This document shows, piece by piece, positions 1-14,100 of a DNA stretch of 64,000 nt; within the stretch, counting starts at the first letter, position 1; every line of letters begins with the position of its first letter. The notes under the pieces are model-generated. The model had not been told where the DNA came from, did not search any database, and worked only from the letters and a program-made list of their open reading frames with translations. This stretch comes from Euonymus europaeus (lineage: Eukaryota; Streptophyta; Magnoliopsida; Celastrales; Celastraceae): NCBI GenBank assembly GCA_963580455.1, contig OY756961.1, forward strand, positions 13,931,001-13,995,000. Reading direction: 5' to 3'. A program made the translations under genes and the position numbers.

Positions 1-160
1 CAAATGGATAAAACCGTTAAAAGCTCCTCCATAGAGAGAGTTGAGCAACTTCGGACTATCAAAGTTGCTCGGGATAGACTTTTTATTGTTCTTCTATGTC
101 AAAATTTACGAGTATAAGCTTCCTACTTTATTTCGATGCCAAAACACCAACTTTCTATGT
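1..160 (+). repeat. Satellite monomer, 160 bp (reference unit)
   Basis: This is the unit that tiles about 54 kb of the window head to tail. Anatomy of the common form, counted from the base after CTATGA: an A-rich start, a GAGAGAG tract near 33-40, a dyad GAGCAACTT (43-51) / AAGTTGCTC (62-70) separated by 10 nt, a T-rich stretch (79-95), a HindIII site AAGCTT (116-121) and a TTTCGATGCC block (131-140). The length is 160 bp with rare 1-3 bp indels. Three classes differ mainly at 53-100. Class A has ACTATCAAAGTTGCTCGGGA. Class B has ACCATCAAAATTGCTC followed by TATGTACAC. Class C has ACCATCAAAGTTGCTCGGTG followed by a CATATGTC segment. I do not recognise it as a named satellite family. Confidence 0.95.
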
Positions 161-3100
161 CAAATGGACAAAACCGTTAAAAGCTCCTCCATAGAGAGAG
201 TTGAGCAACTTCGGACCATCAAAATTGCTCTATGTACACATTTTGTTGTTCTTCTATGTCAACTTTTACGAATATAAGCTTCCTACATTATTTCGTTGCC
301 TAAACACCAACTTTCTATGACAAATGGACAAAACCGTTAAAAGCTCCTCGATAGAGAGAGTTGAGCAACTTCGGACTATCAAAGTTGCTCGGGACAGATT
401 TTTTATTGTTCTTCTATGTCAAATTTTACGAGTATAAGCTTACTACATTATTTCGATGCCAAAACACCAACTTTCTATGACAAATGGACAAAACCGTTAA
501 AAGCTCGTCCATAGAGAGAGTTGGGCATCATCGGACCATCAAAGTTACTCGGTGTACAATTTTTATTGTTCTTATATGTCAACTTTTACGAGTATAAGCT
601 TCCAACATTATTTCGATGCCAAAACACCAACTTTCTATGACAAATAGATAAAACCGCTAAAAGCTCCTCCATATAGAGAGTTGAGCAACTTCGGACTATC
701 AAAGTTGCTCGGGATAGACTTTTTATTGTTCTTCTATGTCAACTTTTACGAGTATAAGCTTCGAACATTATTTCGATGCCAAAACACCAACTTTCTATGA
801 CAAATGGACAAAACCGTTAAAAGCTCCTCTATAGAGAGAGTTGAGCAACTTCGGACTATCAAAGTTGCTCGGGAGAAACTTTTTATTGTTCTTCTATGTC
901 AAATTTTACGAGTATAAGCTTCGTACATTATTTCGATGCCAAAACACCAACTTTCTATGACAAATGGACAAAACCGTTAAAAGCTCCTCCATAGAGAGAG
1001 TTGAGCAACTTCGGACTATGAAAGTTTCTCGGGATAGACTTTTTATTGTTCTTCTATGTCAAATTTTACGAGTATAAGCTTCCTACTTTATTTCGATCCC
1101 AAAAAACCAACTTTCTATGACAAATGGACAAAACCGTTAAAAGTTACTCCATAGAGAGAGTTGAGCAACTTCGGACTATCAAAGTTGCTCGGGATAGACT
1201 TTTTATTGTTCTTCTATGTCAAATTTTACGAGTATAAGCTTCCTACATTATTTCGATGCCAAAACATCAACTTTCTATGACAAATGGACAAAACCGTGAA
1301 AAGCTCCTCCGTAGAGAGAGTTGAGCAACTTCGGACTATGAAAGTTGCTCGGGATAGACTTTTTATTGTTCTTCTATGTCAAATTTTACGAGTATAAGCT
1401 TCCTACATTATTTCGATGCCAAAACATCAACTTTCTATGAAAAATGGACAAAACCGTTAAAAGCTCCTCCATACAGAGAGTTGAGCAACTTCGGACTATG
1501 GAAGTTTCTCGGGATAGACTTTTTATTGTTCTTCTATGTCAAATTTTACGAGTATAAGCTTCCTACTTTATTTCGATGCCAAAACACCAACTTTCTATGA
1601 CAAATGGACAAAATCGTTAAAAGCTACTCCATAGAGAGAGTTGAGCAACTTCGGACTATCAAAGTTGCTCGGGATAGACTTTTTATTGTTCTTCTATGTC
1701 AAATTTTACGACTATAAACTTCCTAGATTATTTCGATGCCAAAACACCAACTTTCTATGACAAATAGACAAAACCGCTAAAAGCTCCTCCATAGAGAGAG
1801 TTGAGCAACTTCGGACTATCAAAGTTGCTCGGGACAGACTTTTTATTGTTCTTCAATGTCAAATTTTACGAGTATAAGCTTACTACATTATTTCGATGCC
1901 AAAACACCAACTTTCTATGACAAATGGACAAAACCCTTAAAAGCTCCTCCATAGAGAGAGTTGAGCAACTTCGGACCATCAAAGTTGCTCGGTGTATAAT
2001 TTTTATTGTTCTCATATGTCAAATTTTATGAGTATAAGCTTCCTAGATTATTTCGATGCCAAAACACCAACTTTCTTTGACAAATGGATAAAACCGTTAA
2101 AAGCTCCTCCATAGAGAGAGTTGAGCAACTTCGGACTATCAAAGTTGCTCGGGATAGACTTTTTATTGTTCTTCTATGTCAAAATTTACGAGTATAAGCT
2201 TCCTACTTTATTTCGATGCCAAAACACCAACTTTCTATGTCAAATGGACAAAACCGTTAAAAGCTCCTCCATAGAGAGAGTTGAGCAACTTCGGACCATC
2301 AAAATTGCTCTATGTACACATTTTGTTGTTCTTCTATGTCAACTTTTACGAATATAAGCTTCCTACATTATTTCGTTGCCTAAACACCAACTTTCTATGA
2401 CAAATGGACAAAACCGTTAAAAGCTCCTCGATAGAGAGAGTTGAGCAACTTCGGACTATCAAAGTTGCTCGGGACAGATTTTTTATTGTTCTTCTATGTC
2501 AAATTTTACGAGTATAAGCTTACTACATTATTTCGATGCCAAAACACCAACTTTCTATGACAAATGGACAAAACCGTTAAAAGCTCGTCCATAGAGAGAG
2601 TTGGGCATCATCGGACCATCAAAGTTACTCGGTGTACAATTTTTATTGTTCTTATATGTCAACTTTTACGAGTATAAGCTTCCAACATTATTTCGATGCC
2701 AAAACACCAACTTTCTATGACAAATAGATAAAACCGCTAAAAGCTCCTCCATATAGAGAGTTGAGCAACTTCGGACTATCAAAGTTGCTCGGGATAGACT
2801 TTTTATTGTTCTTCTATGTCAACTTTTACGAGTATAAGCTTCGAACATTATTTCGATGCCAAAACACCAACTTTCTATGACAAATGGACAAAACCGTTAA
2901 AAGCTCCTCTATAGAGAGAGTTGAGCAACTTCGGACTATCAAAGTTGCTCGGGAGAAACTTTTTATTGTTCTTCTATGTCAAATTTTACGAGTATAAGCT
3001 TCCTACATTATTTCGATGCCAAAACACCAACTTTCTATGACAAATGGACAAAACCGTTAAAAGCTCCTCCATAGAGAGAGTTGAGCAACTTCGGACTATG

Positions 3101-6040
3101 AAAGTTTCTCGGGATAGACTTTTTATTGTTCTTCTATGTCAAATTTTACGAGTATAAGCTTCCTACTTTATTTCGATCCCAAAAAACCAACTTTCTATGA
3201 CAAATGGACAAAACCGTTAAAAGTTACTCCATAGAGAGAGTTGAGCAACTTCGGACTATCAAAGTTGCTCGGGATAGACTTTTTATTGTTCTTCTATGTC
3301 AAATTTTACGAGTATAAGCTTCCTACATTATTTCGATGCCAAAACATCAACTTTCTATGACAAATGGACAAAACCGTGAAAAGCTCCTCCGTAGAGAGAG
3401 TTGAGCAACTTCGGACTATGAAAGTTGCTCGGGATAGACTTTTTATTGTTCTTCTATGTCAAATTTTACGAGTATAAGCTTCCTACATTATTTCGATGCC
3501 AAAACATCAACTTTCTATGAAAAATGGACAAAACCGTTAAAAGCTCCTCCATACAGAGAGTTGAGCAACTTCGGACTATGGAAGTTTCTCGGGATAGACT
3601 TTTTATTGTTCTTCTATGTCAAATTTTACGAGTATAAGCTTCCTACTTTATTTCGATGCCAAAACACCAACTTTCTATGACAAATGGACAAAATCGTTAA
3701 AAGCTACTCCATAGAGAGAGTTGAGCAACTTCGGACTATCAAAGTTGCTCGGGATAGACTTTTTATTGTTCTTCTATGTCAAATTTTACGACTATAAACT
3801 TCCTAGATTATTTCGATGCCAAAACACCAACTTTCTATGACAAATAGACAAAACCGCTAAAAGCTCCTCCATAGAGAGAGTTGAGCAACTTCGGACTATC
3901 AAAGTTGCTCGGGACAGACTTTTTATTGTTCTTCAATGTCAAATTTTACGAGTATAAGCTTACTACATTATTTCGATGCCAAAACACCAACTTTCTATGA
4001 CAAATGGACAAAACCCTTAAAAGCTCCTCCATAGAGAGAGTTGAGCAACTTCGGACCATCAAAGTTGCTCGGTGTATAATTTTTATTGTTCTCATATGTC
4101 AAATTTTATGAGTATAAGCTTCCTAGATTATTTCGATGCCAAAACACCAACTTTCTTTGACAAATGGATAAAACCGTTAAAAGCTCCTCCATAGAGAGAG
4201 TTGAGCAACTTCGGACTATCAAAGTTGCTCGGGATAGACTTTTTATTGTTCTTCTATGTCAAAATTTACGAGTATAAGCTTCCTACTTTATTTCGATGCC
4301 AAAACACCAACTTTCTATGTCAAATGGACAAAACCGTTAAAAGCTCCTCCATAGAGAGAGTTGAGCAACTTCGGACCATCAAAATTGCTCTATGTACACA
4401 TTTTGTTGTTCTTCTATGTCAACTTTTACGAATATAAGCTTCCTACATTATTTCGTTGCCTAAACACCAACTTTCTATGACAAATGGACAAAACCGTTAA
4501 AAGCTCCTCGATAGAGAGAGTTGAGCAACTTCGGACTATCAAAGTTGCTCGGGACAGATTTTTTATTGTTCTTCTATGTCAAATTTTACGAGTATAAGCT
4601 TACTACATTATTTCGATGCCAAAACACCAACTTTCTATGACAAATGGACAAAACCGTTAAAAGCTCGTCCATAGAGAGAGTTGGGCATCATCGGACCATC
4701 AAAGTTACTCGGTGTACAATTTTTATTGTTCTTATATGTCAACTTTTACGAGTATAAGCTTCCAACATTATTTCGATGCCAAAACAACAACTTTCTATGA
4801 CAAATAGATAAAACCGCTAAAAGCTCCTCCATATAGAGAGTTGAGCAACTTCGGACTATCAAAGTTGCTCGGGATAGACTTTTTATTGTTCTTCTATGTC
4901 AACTTTTACGAGTATAAGCTTCGAACATTATTTCGATGCCAAAACACCAACTTTCTATGACAAATGGACAAAACCGTTAAAAGCTCCTCTATAGAGAGAG
5001 TTGAGCAACTTCGGACTATCAAAGTTGCTCGGGAGAAACTTTTTATTGTTCTTCTATGTCAAATTTTACGAGTATAAGCTTCCTACATTATTTCGATGCC
5101 AAAACACCAACTTTCTATGACAAATGGACAAAACCGTTAAAAGCTCCTCCATAGAGAGAGTTGAGCAACTTCGGACTATGAAAGTTTCTCGGGATAGACT
5201 TTTTATTGTTCTTCTATGTCAAATTTTACGAGTATAAGCTTCCTACTTTATTTCGATCCCAAAAAACCAACTTTCTATGACAAATGGACAAAACCGTTAA
5301 AAGTTACTCCATAGAGAGAGTTGAGCAACTTCGGACTATCAAAGTTGCTCGGGATAGACTTTTTATTGTTCTTCTATGTCAAATTTTACGAGTATAAGCT
5401 TCCTACATTATTTCGATGCCAAAACATCAACTTTCTATGACAAATGGACAAAACCGTGAAAAGCTCCTCCGTAGAGAGAGTTGAGCAACTTCGGACTATG
5501 AAAGTTGCTCGGGATAGACTTTTTATTGTTCTTCTATGTCAAATTTTACGAGTATAAGCTTCCTACATTATTTCGATGCCAAAACATCAACTTTCTATGA
5601 AAAATGGACAAAACCGTTAAAAGCTCCTCCATACAGAGAGTTGAGCAACTTCGGACTATGGAAGTTTCTCGGGATAGACTTTTTATTGTTCTTCTATGTC
5701 AAATTTTACGAGTATAAGCTTCCTACTTTATTTCGATGCCAAAACACCAACTTTCTATGACAAATGGACAAAATCGTTAAAAGCTACTCCATAGAGAGAG
5801 TTGAGCAACTTCGGACTATCAAAGTTGCTCGGGATAGACTTTTTATTGTTCTTCTATGTCAAATTTTACGACTATAAACTTCCTAGATTATTTCGATGCC
5901 AAAACACCAACTTTCTATGACAAATAGACAAAACCGCTAAAAGCTCCTCCATAGAGAGAGTTGAGCAACTTCGGACTATCAAAGTTGCTCGGGACAGACT
6001 TTTTATTGTTCTTCAATGTCAAATTTTACGAGTATAAGCT
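1..6040 (+). repeat. Satellite HOR array, 13-mer (2080 bp), about 2.9 copies
   Basis: Copies lie at 1-2080, 2081-4160 and 4161-about 6040, and the array may continue to the left of the window. In a line-by-line comparison I noticed only two substitutions between copies, a G at 923 (C at 3003 and 5083) and an A at 4787 (C at 627 and 2707). Adjacent monomers inside a copy differ at many positions. That contrast is the signature of a higher-order repeat. The third copy stops matching at about 6041, where TCCAACATTA replaces TACTACATTA. Confidence 0.93.
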
Positions 6041-8320
6041 TCCAACATTATTTCGATGCCAAAACACCAACTTTCTATGACAAATAGACAAAACCGTTAA
6101 AAGCTCCTCCATAGAGAGAGTTGAGCAACTTCGGACTATCAAAGTTGCTCGGGACAAACTTTTTATTGTTTTTCTATGTCAAATTTTACGAGTATAAGCT
6201 TCCTACATTATTTCGATGCCAAAACATCAACTTTCTATGACAAATGGACAAAACCATTAAAAGCTCCTCCATACAGAGAGTTGAGCAACTTCGGACTATG
6301 GAAGTTTTTCGGGATAGACTTTTTATTGTTCTTCTATGTCAAATTTTACGAGTATAAGCTTCCTACTTTATTTCGATGCCAAAACACCAACTTTCTATGA
6401 CAAATGGACAAAATCGTTAAAAGCTACTCCATAGAGAGAGTTGAGCAACTTCGGACTATCAAAGTTGCTCGGGATAGACTTTTTATTGTTCTTCTATGTC
6501 AAATTTTACGACTATAAACTTCCTAGATTATTTCGATGCCAAAACACCAACTTTCTATGACAAATAGACAAAACCACTAAAAGCTCCTCCATAGAGAGAG
6601 TTGAGCAACTTCGGACTATCAAAGTTGCTCGGGACAGACTTTTTATTGTTCTTCAATGTCAAATTTTACGAGTATAAGCTTCCTACATTATTTCGATTCC
6701 AAAACACCAACTTTCTATGACAAATGGACAAAATCGTTAAAAGCTCCTACATAGAGAAAGTTGAGCAACTTCGGACCATCAAAATTGCTCCATGTATACT
6801 TTTTGTTGTTCTTCTATGTCAACTTTTACGAGTATATGCTTCTTACATTATTTCGATGCCAAAAAACCAACTTTCTTTGACAAATGGATAAAACCGTTAA
6901 AAGCTTCTCCGTAGAGAGAGTTGAGCAACTTCGGACTATGAAAGTTGCTCGGGATAGACTTTTTATTGTTCTTCTATGTCAAATTTTACGAGTATAAGCT
7001 TCCTACATTATTTCGATGCCAAAACACCAACTTTCTATGACAAATAGACAAAACCGTTAAAAGCTCCTCCATAGAGAGAGTTGAGCAATTTCGGACCATC
7101 AAAGTTGCTCGCTGTACAATTTTTGTAGTTCTCATATGTCAAATTTTATGAGTATAAGCTTCCTAGATTATTTCGATGCCAAACACCAACTTTCTTTGAC
7201 AAATGGACAAAACCGTTAAAAGCTCCTCCATAGAGAGAGTTGAGCAACTACGAACTATGAAAGTTGCTCGGGATAGACTTTTTATTGTTCTTCTATGTCA
7301 AATTTTTCGAGTATAAGCTTTCTACAATATTTCGATGCCAAAACATCAACTTTCTATGACAAATGGACAAAACCGTTAAAAGCTCCTCCATAGAGAGAGT
7401 TGAGCAACTTCGGGCTATCAAAGTTGTTCGGGACAGACTTTTCGTTGTTCTGCTATGTCAAATTTTAGAAGTATAAGCTTCCTACATTATTCCGATGCCA
7501 AAACACCAACTTTCTACGACAAATGGACAAAACCGTTAATAGCTCCTCCATAGAGAGAGTTGAGCAACTTCGGACCATCAAAATTGCTCTATGTACACTT
7601 TTTGTTGTTCTTCTATGTCAACTTTTACGAGTATAAGCTTCCTACATTATTTTGATGCCAAAACACCAACTTTCTATGATAAATGGACAAAACCGTTAAA
7701 AGCTCGTCCATAGAGAGAGTTGAGCATCTTAGGACCATCAAAGTTGCTCAGTGTACAATTTTTATTGTTCTTATATGTCAAATTTTACGAGTATAAGCTT
7801 CCTTCATTATTTCGATGCCAAAACACCAACTGTCTATGACAAATAGACAAAACCGTTAAAAGCTCCTCTATAGAGAGAGTTGAGCAACTTTGGACTATCA
7901 AAGTTGCTCGGGATAGACATTTTATTGTTCTTCTATGTCAAATTTTACGAGTATAAGCTTGCTACATTATTTCGATGCCAAAACACCAACTTTCTATGAC
8001 AAATGGACAAAACCCTTAAAAGCTCCTCCATAGAGGGAGTTGAGCAACTTCGGACCATCAAAGTTGCTCGGTGTATAATTTTTATTGTTCTCATATGTCA
8101 AATTTTATGAGTATAAGCTTCCTAGATTATTTCGATGCCAAAACACCAACTTTCTTTGACAAATGGATAAAACCGTTAAAAGCTCCTCCATAAAGAGAGT
8201 TGAGCAACTTCGGACTATGAAAGTTGTTCGGGATAGACTTTTTATTGTTCTTCTATGTCAAAATTTACGAGTATAAACTTCCTACTTTATTTCGATGCCA
8301 AAACACCAACTTTCTATGAC
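6041..8320 (+). repeat. Satellite, mixed block of class A/B/C monomers
   Basis: The block starts with a 640-bp (4-monomer) re-duplication of 13-mer material: 5536-6040 resembles 6176-6680. It continues through heterogeneous monomers, including one with a 1-bp deletion (GATGCCAAACACC, near 7183) that shifts the 160-bp phase of everything downstream by one. The part from about 6241 to 8000 recurs at about 15680-17600. No gene is present. Confidence 0.85.
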
Positions 8321-11160
8321 AAATGGACAAAACCGTTAAAAGCTCCTCCATAGAGAGAGTTGAGCAACTTCGGACCATCAAAATTGCTCTATGTACACAT
8401 TTTGTTGTTCTTCTATGTCAACTTTTACGAGTATAAGCTTCCTACATTATTTCGATGCCAAAACACTAACTTTCTATGACAAATGGACAAAACCGTTAAA
8501 AGCTCCTCTATAGAGAGAGTTGAGCAACTTCGGACTATCAAAGTTGCTCGGGACAGACTTTTTATTGTTCTTCTATGTCAAATTTTACGAGTATAAGCTT
8601 CCTACATTATTTCGATGCCAAAACACCAACTTTCTATGACAAATGGACAAAACAGTTAAAAGCTCCTCCATAGAGAGAGTTGAGCAACTTCGGACTATCA
8701 AAGTTGCTCGGGATAGACTTTTTATTGTTCTTCTATGTCAAATTTTACGAGTATAAGCTTCCTACATTATTTCGATGCCAAAACACCAACTGTCTATGAC
8801 AAATAGACAAAACCGTTAAAAGCTCCTCCATAGAGAGAGTTGAGCAACTTCGGACTATCAAAGTTGCTCGGGATAGACATTTTATTGTTCTTCTATGTCA
8901 AATTTTACGAGTATAAGCTTGCTACATTATTTCGATGCCAAAACACCAACTTTCTATGACAAATGGACAAAACTGTTAAAAGCACCTCCATAGAGAGAGT
9001 TGAGCAACTTCGGACTATCAAAGTTGCTCGGGATAGACATTTTATTGTTCTTCTATGTCAAATTTTACGAGTATAAGCTTGCTACATTATTTCGATGCCA
9101 AAACACCAACTTTCTATGACAAATGGACAAAACCGTTAAAAGCTCCTCCATAGAGAGAGTTGAGCAACTTCGGACCATCAAAATTGCTCTATGTACACAT
9201 TTTGTTGTTCTTCTATGTCAACTTTTACGAGTATAAGCTTCCAACATTATTTCGATGCCAAAACACTAACTTTCTATGACAAATGGACAAAACCGTTAAA
9301 AGCTCCTCTATAGAGAGAGTTGAGCAACTTCGGACTATCAAAGTTGCTCGGGACAGACTTTTTATTGTTCTTCTATGTCAAATTTTACGAGTATAAGCTT
9401 CCTACATTATTTCGATGCCAAAACACCAACTTTCTATGACAAATGGACAAAACAGTTAAAAGCTCCTCCATAGAGAGAGTTGAGCAACTTCGGACTATCA
9501 AAGTTGCTCGGGATAGACTTTTTATTGTTCTTCTATGTCAAATTTTACGAGTATAAGCTTCCTACATTATTTCGATGCCAAAACACCAACTGTCTATGAC
9601 AAATAGACAAAACCGTTAAAAGCTCCTCCATAGAGAGAGTTGAGCAACTTCGGACTATCAAAGTTGCTCGGGATAGACATTTTATTGTTCTTCTATGTCA
9701 AATTTTACGAGTATAAGCTTGCTACATTATTTCGATGCCAAAACACCAACTTTCTATGACAAATGGACAAAATCGTTAAAAGCTACTCCATAGAGAGAGT
9801 TGAGCAACTTCGGACTATCAAAGTTGCTCGGGATAGACATTTTATTGTTCTTCTATGTCAAATTTTATGAGTATAAGCTTCCTACATTATTTCGATGCCA
9901 AAACACCAACTTTCTATGACAAATGGACAAAACCGTTAAAAGCTCCTCCATAGAGAGAGTTGAGCAACTTCGGACTATCAAAGTTGCTCGGGACAAACTT
10001 TTTATTGTTCTTCTATGTCAAATTTTACGAGTATAAGCTTCCTACATTATTTCGATGCTAAAACACCAAGTTTCTATGACAAATGGACAAAACCGTTAAA
10101 AGCTCCTCCATAGAGAGAGTTGAGCAACTTCGGACCATCAAAGTTGCTCGGGACAGACTTTTTATTGTTCTTCTATGTCAAATTTTACGAGTATAAGCTT
10201 CCTACATTATTTCGATGCCAAAACACCAACTTTCTATGACAAATGGACAAAACAGTTAAAAGCTCCTCCAAAGATAGAGTTGAGCAACTTCGGACTATGG
10301 AAGTTGCTCGGGATAGACTTTTTATTGTTCTTCTATATGAAATTTTACGAGTATAAGCTTCCTACTTTATTTCGATGCCAAAACACTAACTTTCTATGAC
10401 AAATGGACAAAACCGTTAAAAGCTCCTCTATAGAGAGAGTTGAGCAACTTCGGACTATCAAAGTTGCTCGGGACAGACTTTTTATTGTTCTTCTATGTCA
10501 AATTTTACGAGTATAAGCTTCCTACATTATTTCGATGCCAAAACACCAACTTTCTATGACAAATGGACAAAACAGTTAAAAGCTCCTCCATAGAGAGAGT
10601 TGAGCAACTTCGGACTATCAAAGTTGCTCGGGATAGACTTTTTATTGTTCTTCTATGTCAAATTTTACGAGTATAAGCTTCCTACATTATTTCGATGCCA
10701 AAACACCAACTGTCTATGACAAATAGACAAAACCGTTAAAAGCTCCTCCATAGAGAGAGTTGAGCAACTTCGGACTATCAAAGTTGCTCGGGATAGACAT
10801 TTTATTGTTCTTCTATGTCAAATTTTACGAGTATAAGCTTGCTACATTATTTCGATGCCAAAACACCAACTGTCTATGACAAATAGACAAAACCGTTAAA
10901 AGCTCCTCCATAGAGAGAGTTGAGCAACTTCGGACTATCAAAGTTGCTCGGGATAGACATTTTATTGTTCTTCTATGTCAAATTTTATGAGTATAAGCTT
11001 CCTACATTATTTCGATGCCAAAACACCAACTTTCTTTGACAAATGGATAAAACCGTTAAAAGCTCCTCCAAAGATAGAGTTGAGCAACTTCGGACTATGG
11101 AAGTTGCTCGGGATAGACTTTTTATTGTTCTTCTATATGAAATTTTACGACTATAAGCTT
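8321..11160 (+). repeat. Satellite HOR, 5-mer (800 bp) with a 7-mer-spaced third copy
   Basis: 8321-9120 and 9121-9920 are tandem 800-bp units. The marker variants AAACACTAAC (8461/9261), AACAGTTAAA (8651/9451) and TGTCTATGAC (8791/9591) recur exactly 800 bp apart. The same marker series restarts at 10381, 1120 bp (7 monomers) after 9261. The last monomer of each unit differs, so the repeats are related by unequal steps rather than by one clean tandem duplication. Confidence 0.85.
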
Positions 11161-14100
11161 CCTACTTTATTTCGATGCCAAAACACTAAATTTCTATGAC
11201 AAATGGACAAAACCGTTAAAAGCTCCTCCATAGAGAGAGTTGAGCAACTTCGGACTATCAAAGTTGCTCCGGATAGACTTTTTATTGTTCTTCTATGTCA
11301 AATTTTACGAGTATAAGCTTCCTACTTTATTTCGATGCCAAAACACCAACTTTCTATGACAAATGGACAAAACCGTTCAAAACTCCTCCATAGTGAGAGT
11401 TGAGCGACTTTGAACTATCAAAGTTGCTCGGGATAGACTTTTTATTGTTCTTCTATGTCAAATTTTACGAGTATAAGCTTCCTACATTATTTCGATACCA
11501 AAACACCAACTTTCTATGACAAATGGACAAAACCGTTAAAAGCTCCTCCATAGAGAGAGTTGAGCAACTTCGAACTATGAAATTTGCTCGGGATAGACTT
11601 TTTATTGTTCTTCTATGTCAAATTTTACGAGTATAAGCTTCCTACTTTATTTCGATGCCAAAACACTAAATTTCTATGACACATGGACAAAACCGTTAAA
11701 AGCTCCTCCATAGAGAGAGTTGAGCAACTTCGGACTATCAAAGTTGCTCGGGACAGACTTTTTATTGTTCTTCTATGTCAAATTTTACGAGTATAAGCTT
11801 CATAGATTATTTCGATGCCAAAACACCAACTTTCTATGACAAATTGACAAAACCGTTAAAATCTCCTGCATTGAGAGAGTTGAGCAACTTCGGACTATCC
11901 AAGTTGCTCGGGACAAACTTTTTATTGTTCTTCTATGTCAAATTTTACGAGTATAAGCTTACTACATTATTTCGATGCCAAAACACCAACTTTCTATGAC
12001 AAATGGACAAAACCCTTAAAAGCTCCTCCATAGAGAGAGTTGAGCAACTTCGGACCATCAAAGTTGCTCGGTGTATAATTTTTATTGTTCTCATATGTCA
12101 AATTTTATGAGTATAAGCTTCCTAGATTATTTCGATGCCAAAACACCAACTTTCTTTGACAAACGGATAAAACCGTTAAAAGCTCCTCCATAGAGAGAGT
12201 TGAGCAACTTCGGACTATGAAAGTTGTTCGGGATATAATTTTTATTGTTCTTCTATGTCAAAATTTACGAGTGTAAGCTTCCTACTTTATTTCGATGGCA
12301 AAACACCAACTTTCTATGACAAATGGACAAAACCGTTAAAAGCTCCTCCATAGAGAGAGTTGAGCAACTTCGAACTATGAAATTTGCTCGGGATAGACTT
12401 TTTATTGTTGTTCTATGTCAAATTTTACGAGTATAAGCTTCCTACTTTATTTCGATGCCAAAACACTAAATTTCTATGACAAATGGACAAAACCGTTAAA
12501 AGCTCCTCCATAGAGAGAGTTGAGCAACTTCGGACTATCAAAGTTGCTCGGGACAGACTTTTTATTGTTCTTCTATGTCAAATTTTACGAGTATAAGCTT
12601 CATAGATTATTTCGATGCCAAAACACCAACTTTCTATGACAAATTGACAAAACCGTTAAAATCTCCTGCATTGAGAGAGTTGAGCAACTTCGGACTATCC
12701 AAGTTGCTCGGGACAAACTTTTTATTGTTCTTCTATGTCAAATTTTACGAGTATAAGCTTACTACATTATTTCGATGCCAAAACACCAACTTTCTATGAC
12801 AAATGGACAAAACCCTTAAAAGCTCCTCCATAGAGAGAGTTGAGCAACTTCGGACCATCAAAGTTGTTCGGTGTATAATTTTTATTGTTCTCATATGTCA
12901 AATTTTATGAGTATAAGCTTCCTAGATTATTTCGATGCCAAAACACCAACTTTCTTTGACAAACGGATAAAACCGTTAAAAGCTCCTCCATAGAGAGAGT
13001 TGAGCAACTTCGGACTATGAAAGTTGTTCGGGATAGACTTTTTATTGTTCTTCTATGTCAAAATTTACGAGTATAAGCTTCCTACTTTATTTCGATGCCA
13101 AAACACCAACTTTCTATGTCAAATGGACAAAACCGTTAAAAGCTCCTCCATAGAGAGAGTTGAGCAACTTCGGACTATCCAAGTTGCTCGGGACAAACTT
13201 TTTATTGTTCTTCTATGTCAAATTTTACGAGTATAAGCTTACTACATTATTTCGATGCCAAAACACCAACTTTCTATGACAAATGGACAAAACCCTTAAA
13301 AGCTCCTCCATAGAGAGAGTTGAGCAACTTCGGACCATCAAAGTTGCTCGGGATAGACTTTTTATTGTTCTTCTATGTCAAATTTTACGAGTATAAGCTT
13401 CCTACTTTATTTCGATGCCAAAACACTAAATTTCTATGACAAATGGACAAAACCGTTAAAAGCTCCTCCATAGAGAGAGTTGAGCAACTTCGGACTATCA
13501 AAGTTGCTCGGGACAGACTTTTTATTGTTCTTCTATGTCAAATTTTACGAGTATAAGCTTCATAGATTATTTCGATGCCAAAACACCAACTTTCTATGAC
13601 AAATTGACAAAACCGTTAAAATCTCCTGCATTGAGAGAGTTGAGCAACTTCGGACTATCCAAGTTGCTCGGGACAAACTTTTTATTGTTCTTCTATGTCA
13701 AATTTTACGAGTATAAGCTTACTACATTATTTCGATGCCAAAACAACAACTTTCTATGACAAATGGACAAAACCCTTAAAAGCTCCTCCATAGAGAGAGT
13801 TGAGCAACTTCGGACCATCAAAGGTGCTCGGTGTATAATTTTTATTGTTCTCATATGTCAAATTTTATGAGTATAAGCTTCCTAGATTATTTCGATGCCA
13901 AAACACCAACTTTCTTTGACAAACGGATAAAACCGTTAAAAGCTCCTCCATAGAGAGAGTTGAGCAACTTCGGACTTTGAAAGTTGTTCGGGATAGACTT
14001 TTTATTGTTCTTCTATGTCAAAATTTACGAGTATAAGCTTCCTACTTTATTTCGATGCCAAAACACCAACTTTCTATGACAAATGGACAAAACCGTTAAA

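Noticed and set aside
49..75. CENP-B-box-like match (TTCG-N4-A) in the monomer
   Set aside because: TTCGGACTATC fits the first half, but the required CGGG is not at the right spacing (AAAG is there instead). The motif is incomplete and CENP-B boxes are not established in plants.
41..277. Recurring frames of 63-84 codons on + throughout the satellite (MSNFGLSKLL..., MSNFTSISF..., MFGIDFLLF...)
   Set aside because: They repeat because the monomer repeats. The unit length is not a multiple of three, the frames stop within two monomers, and HOR variants change them without regard to codon position. They are not genes.
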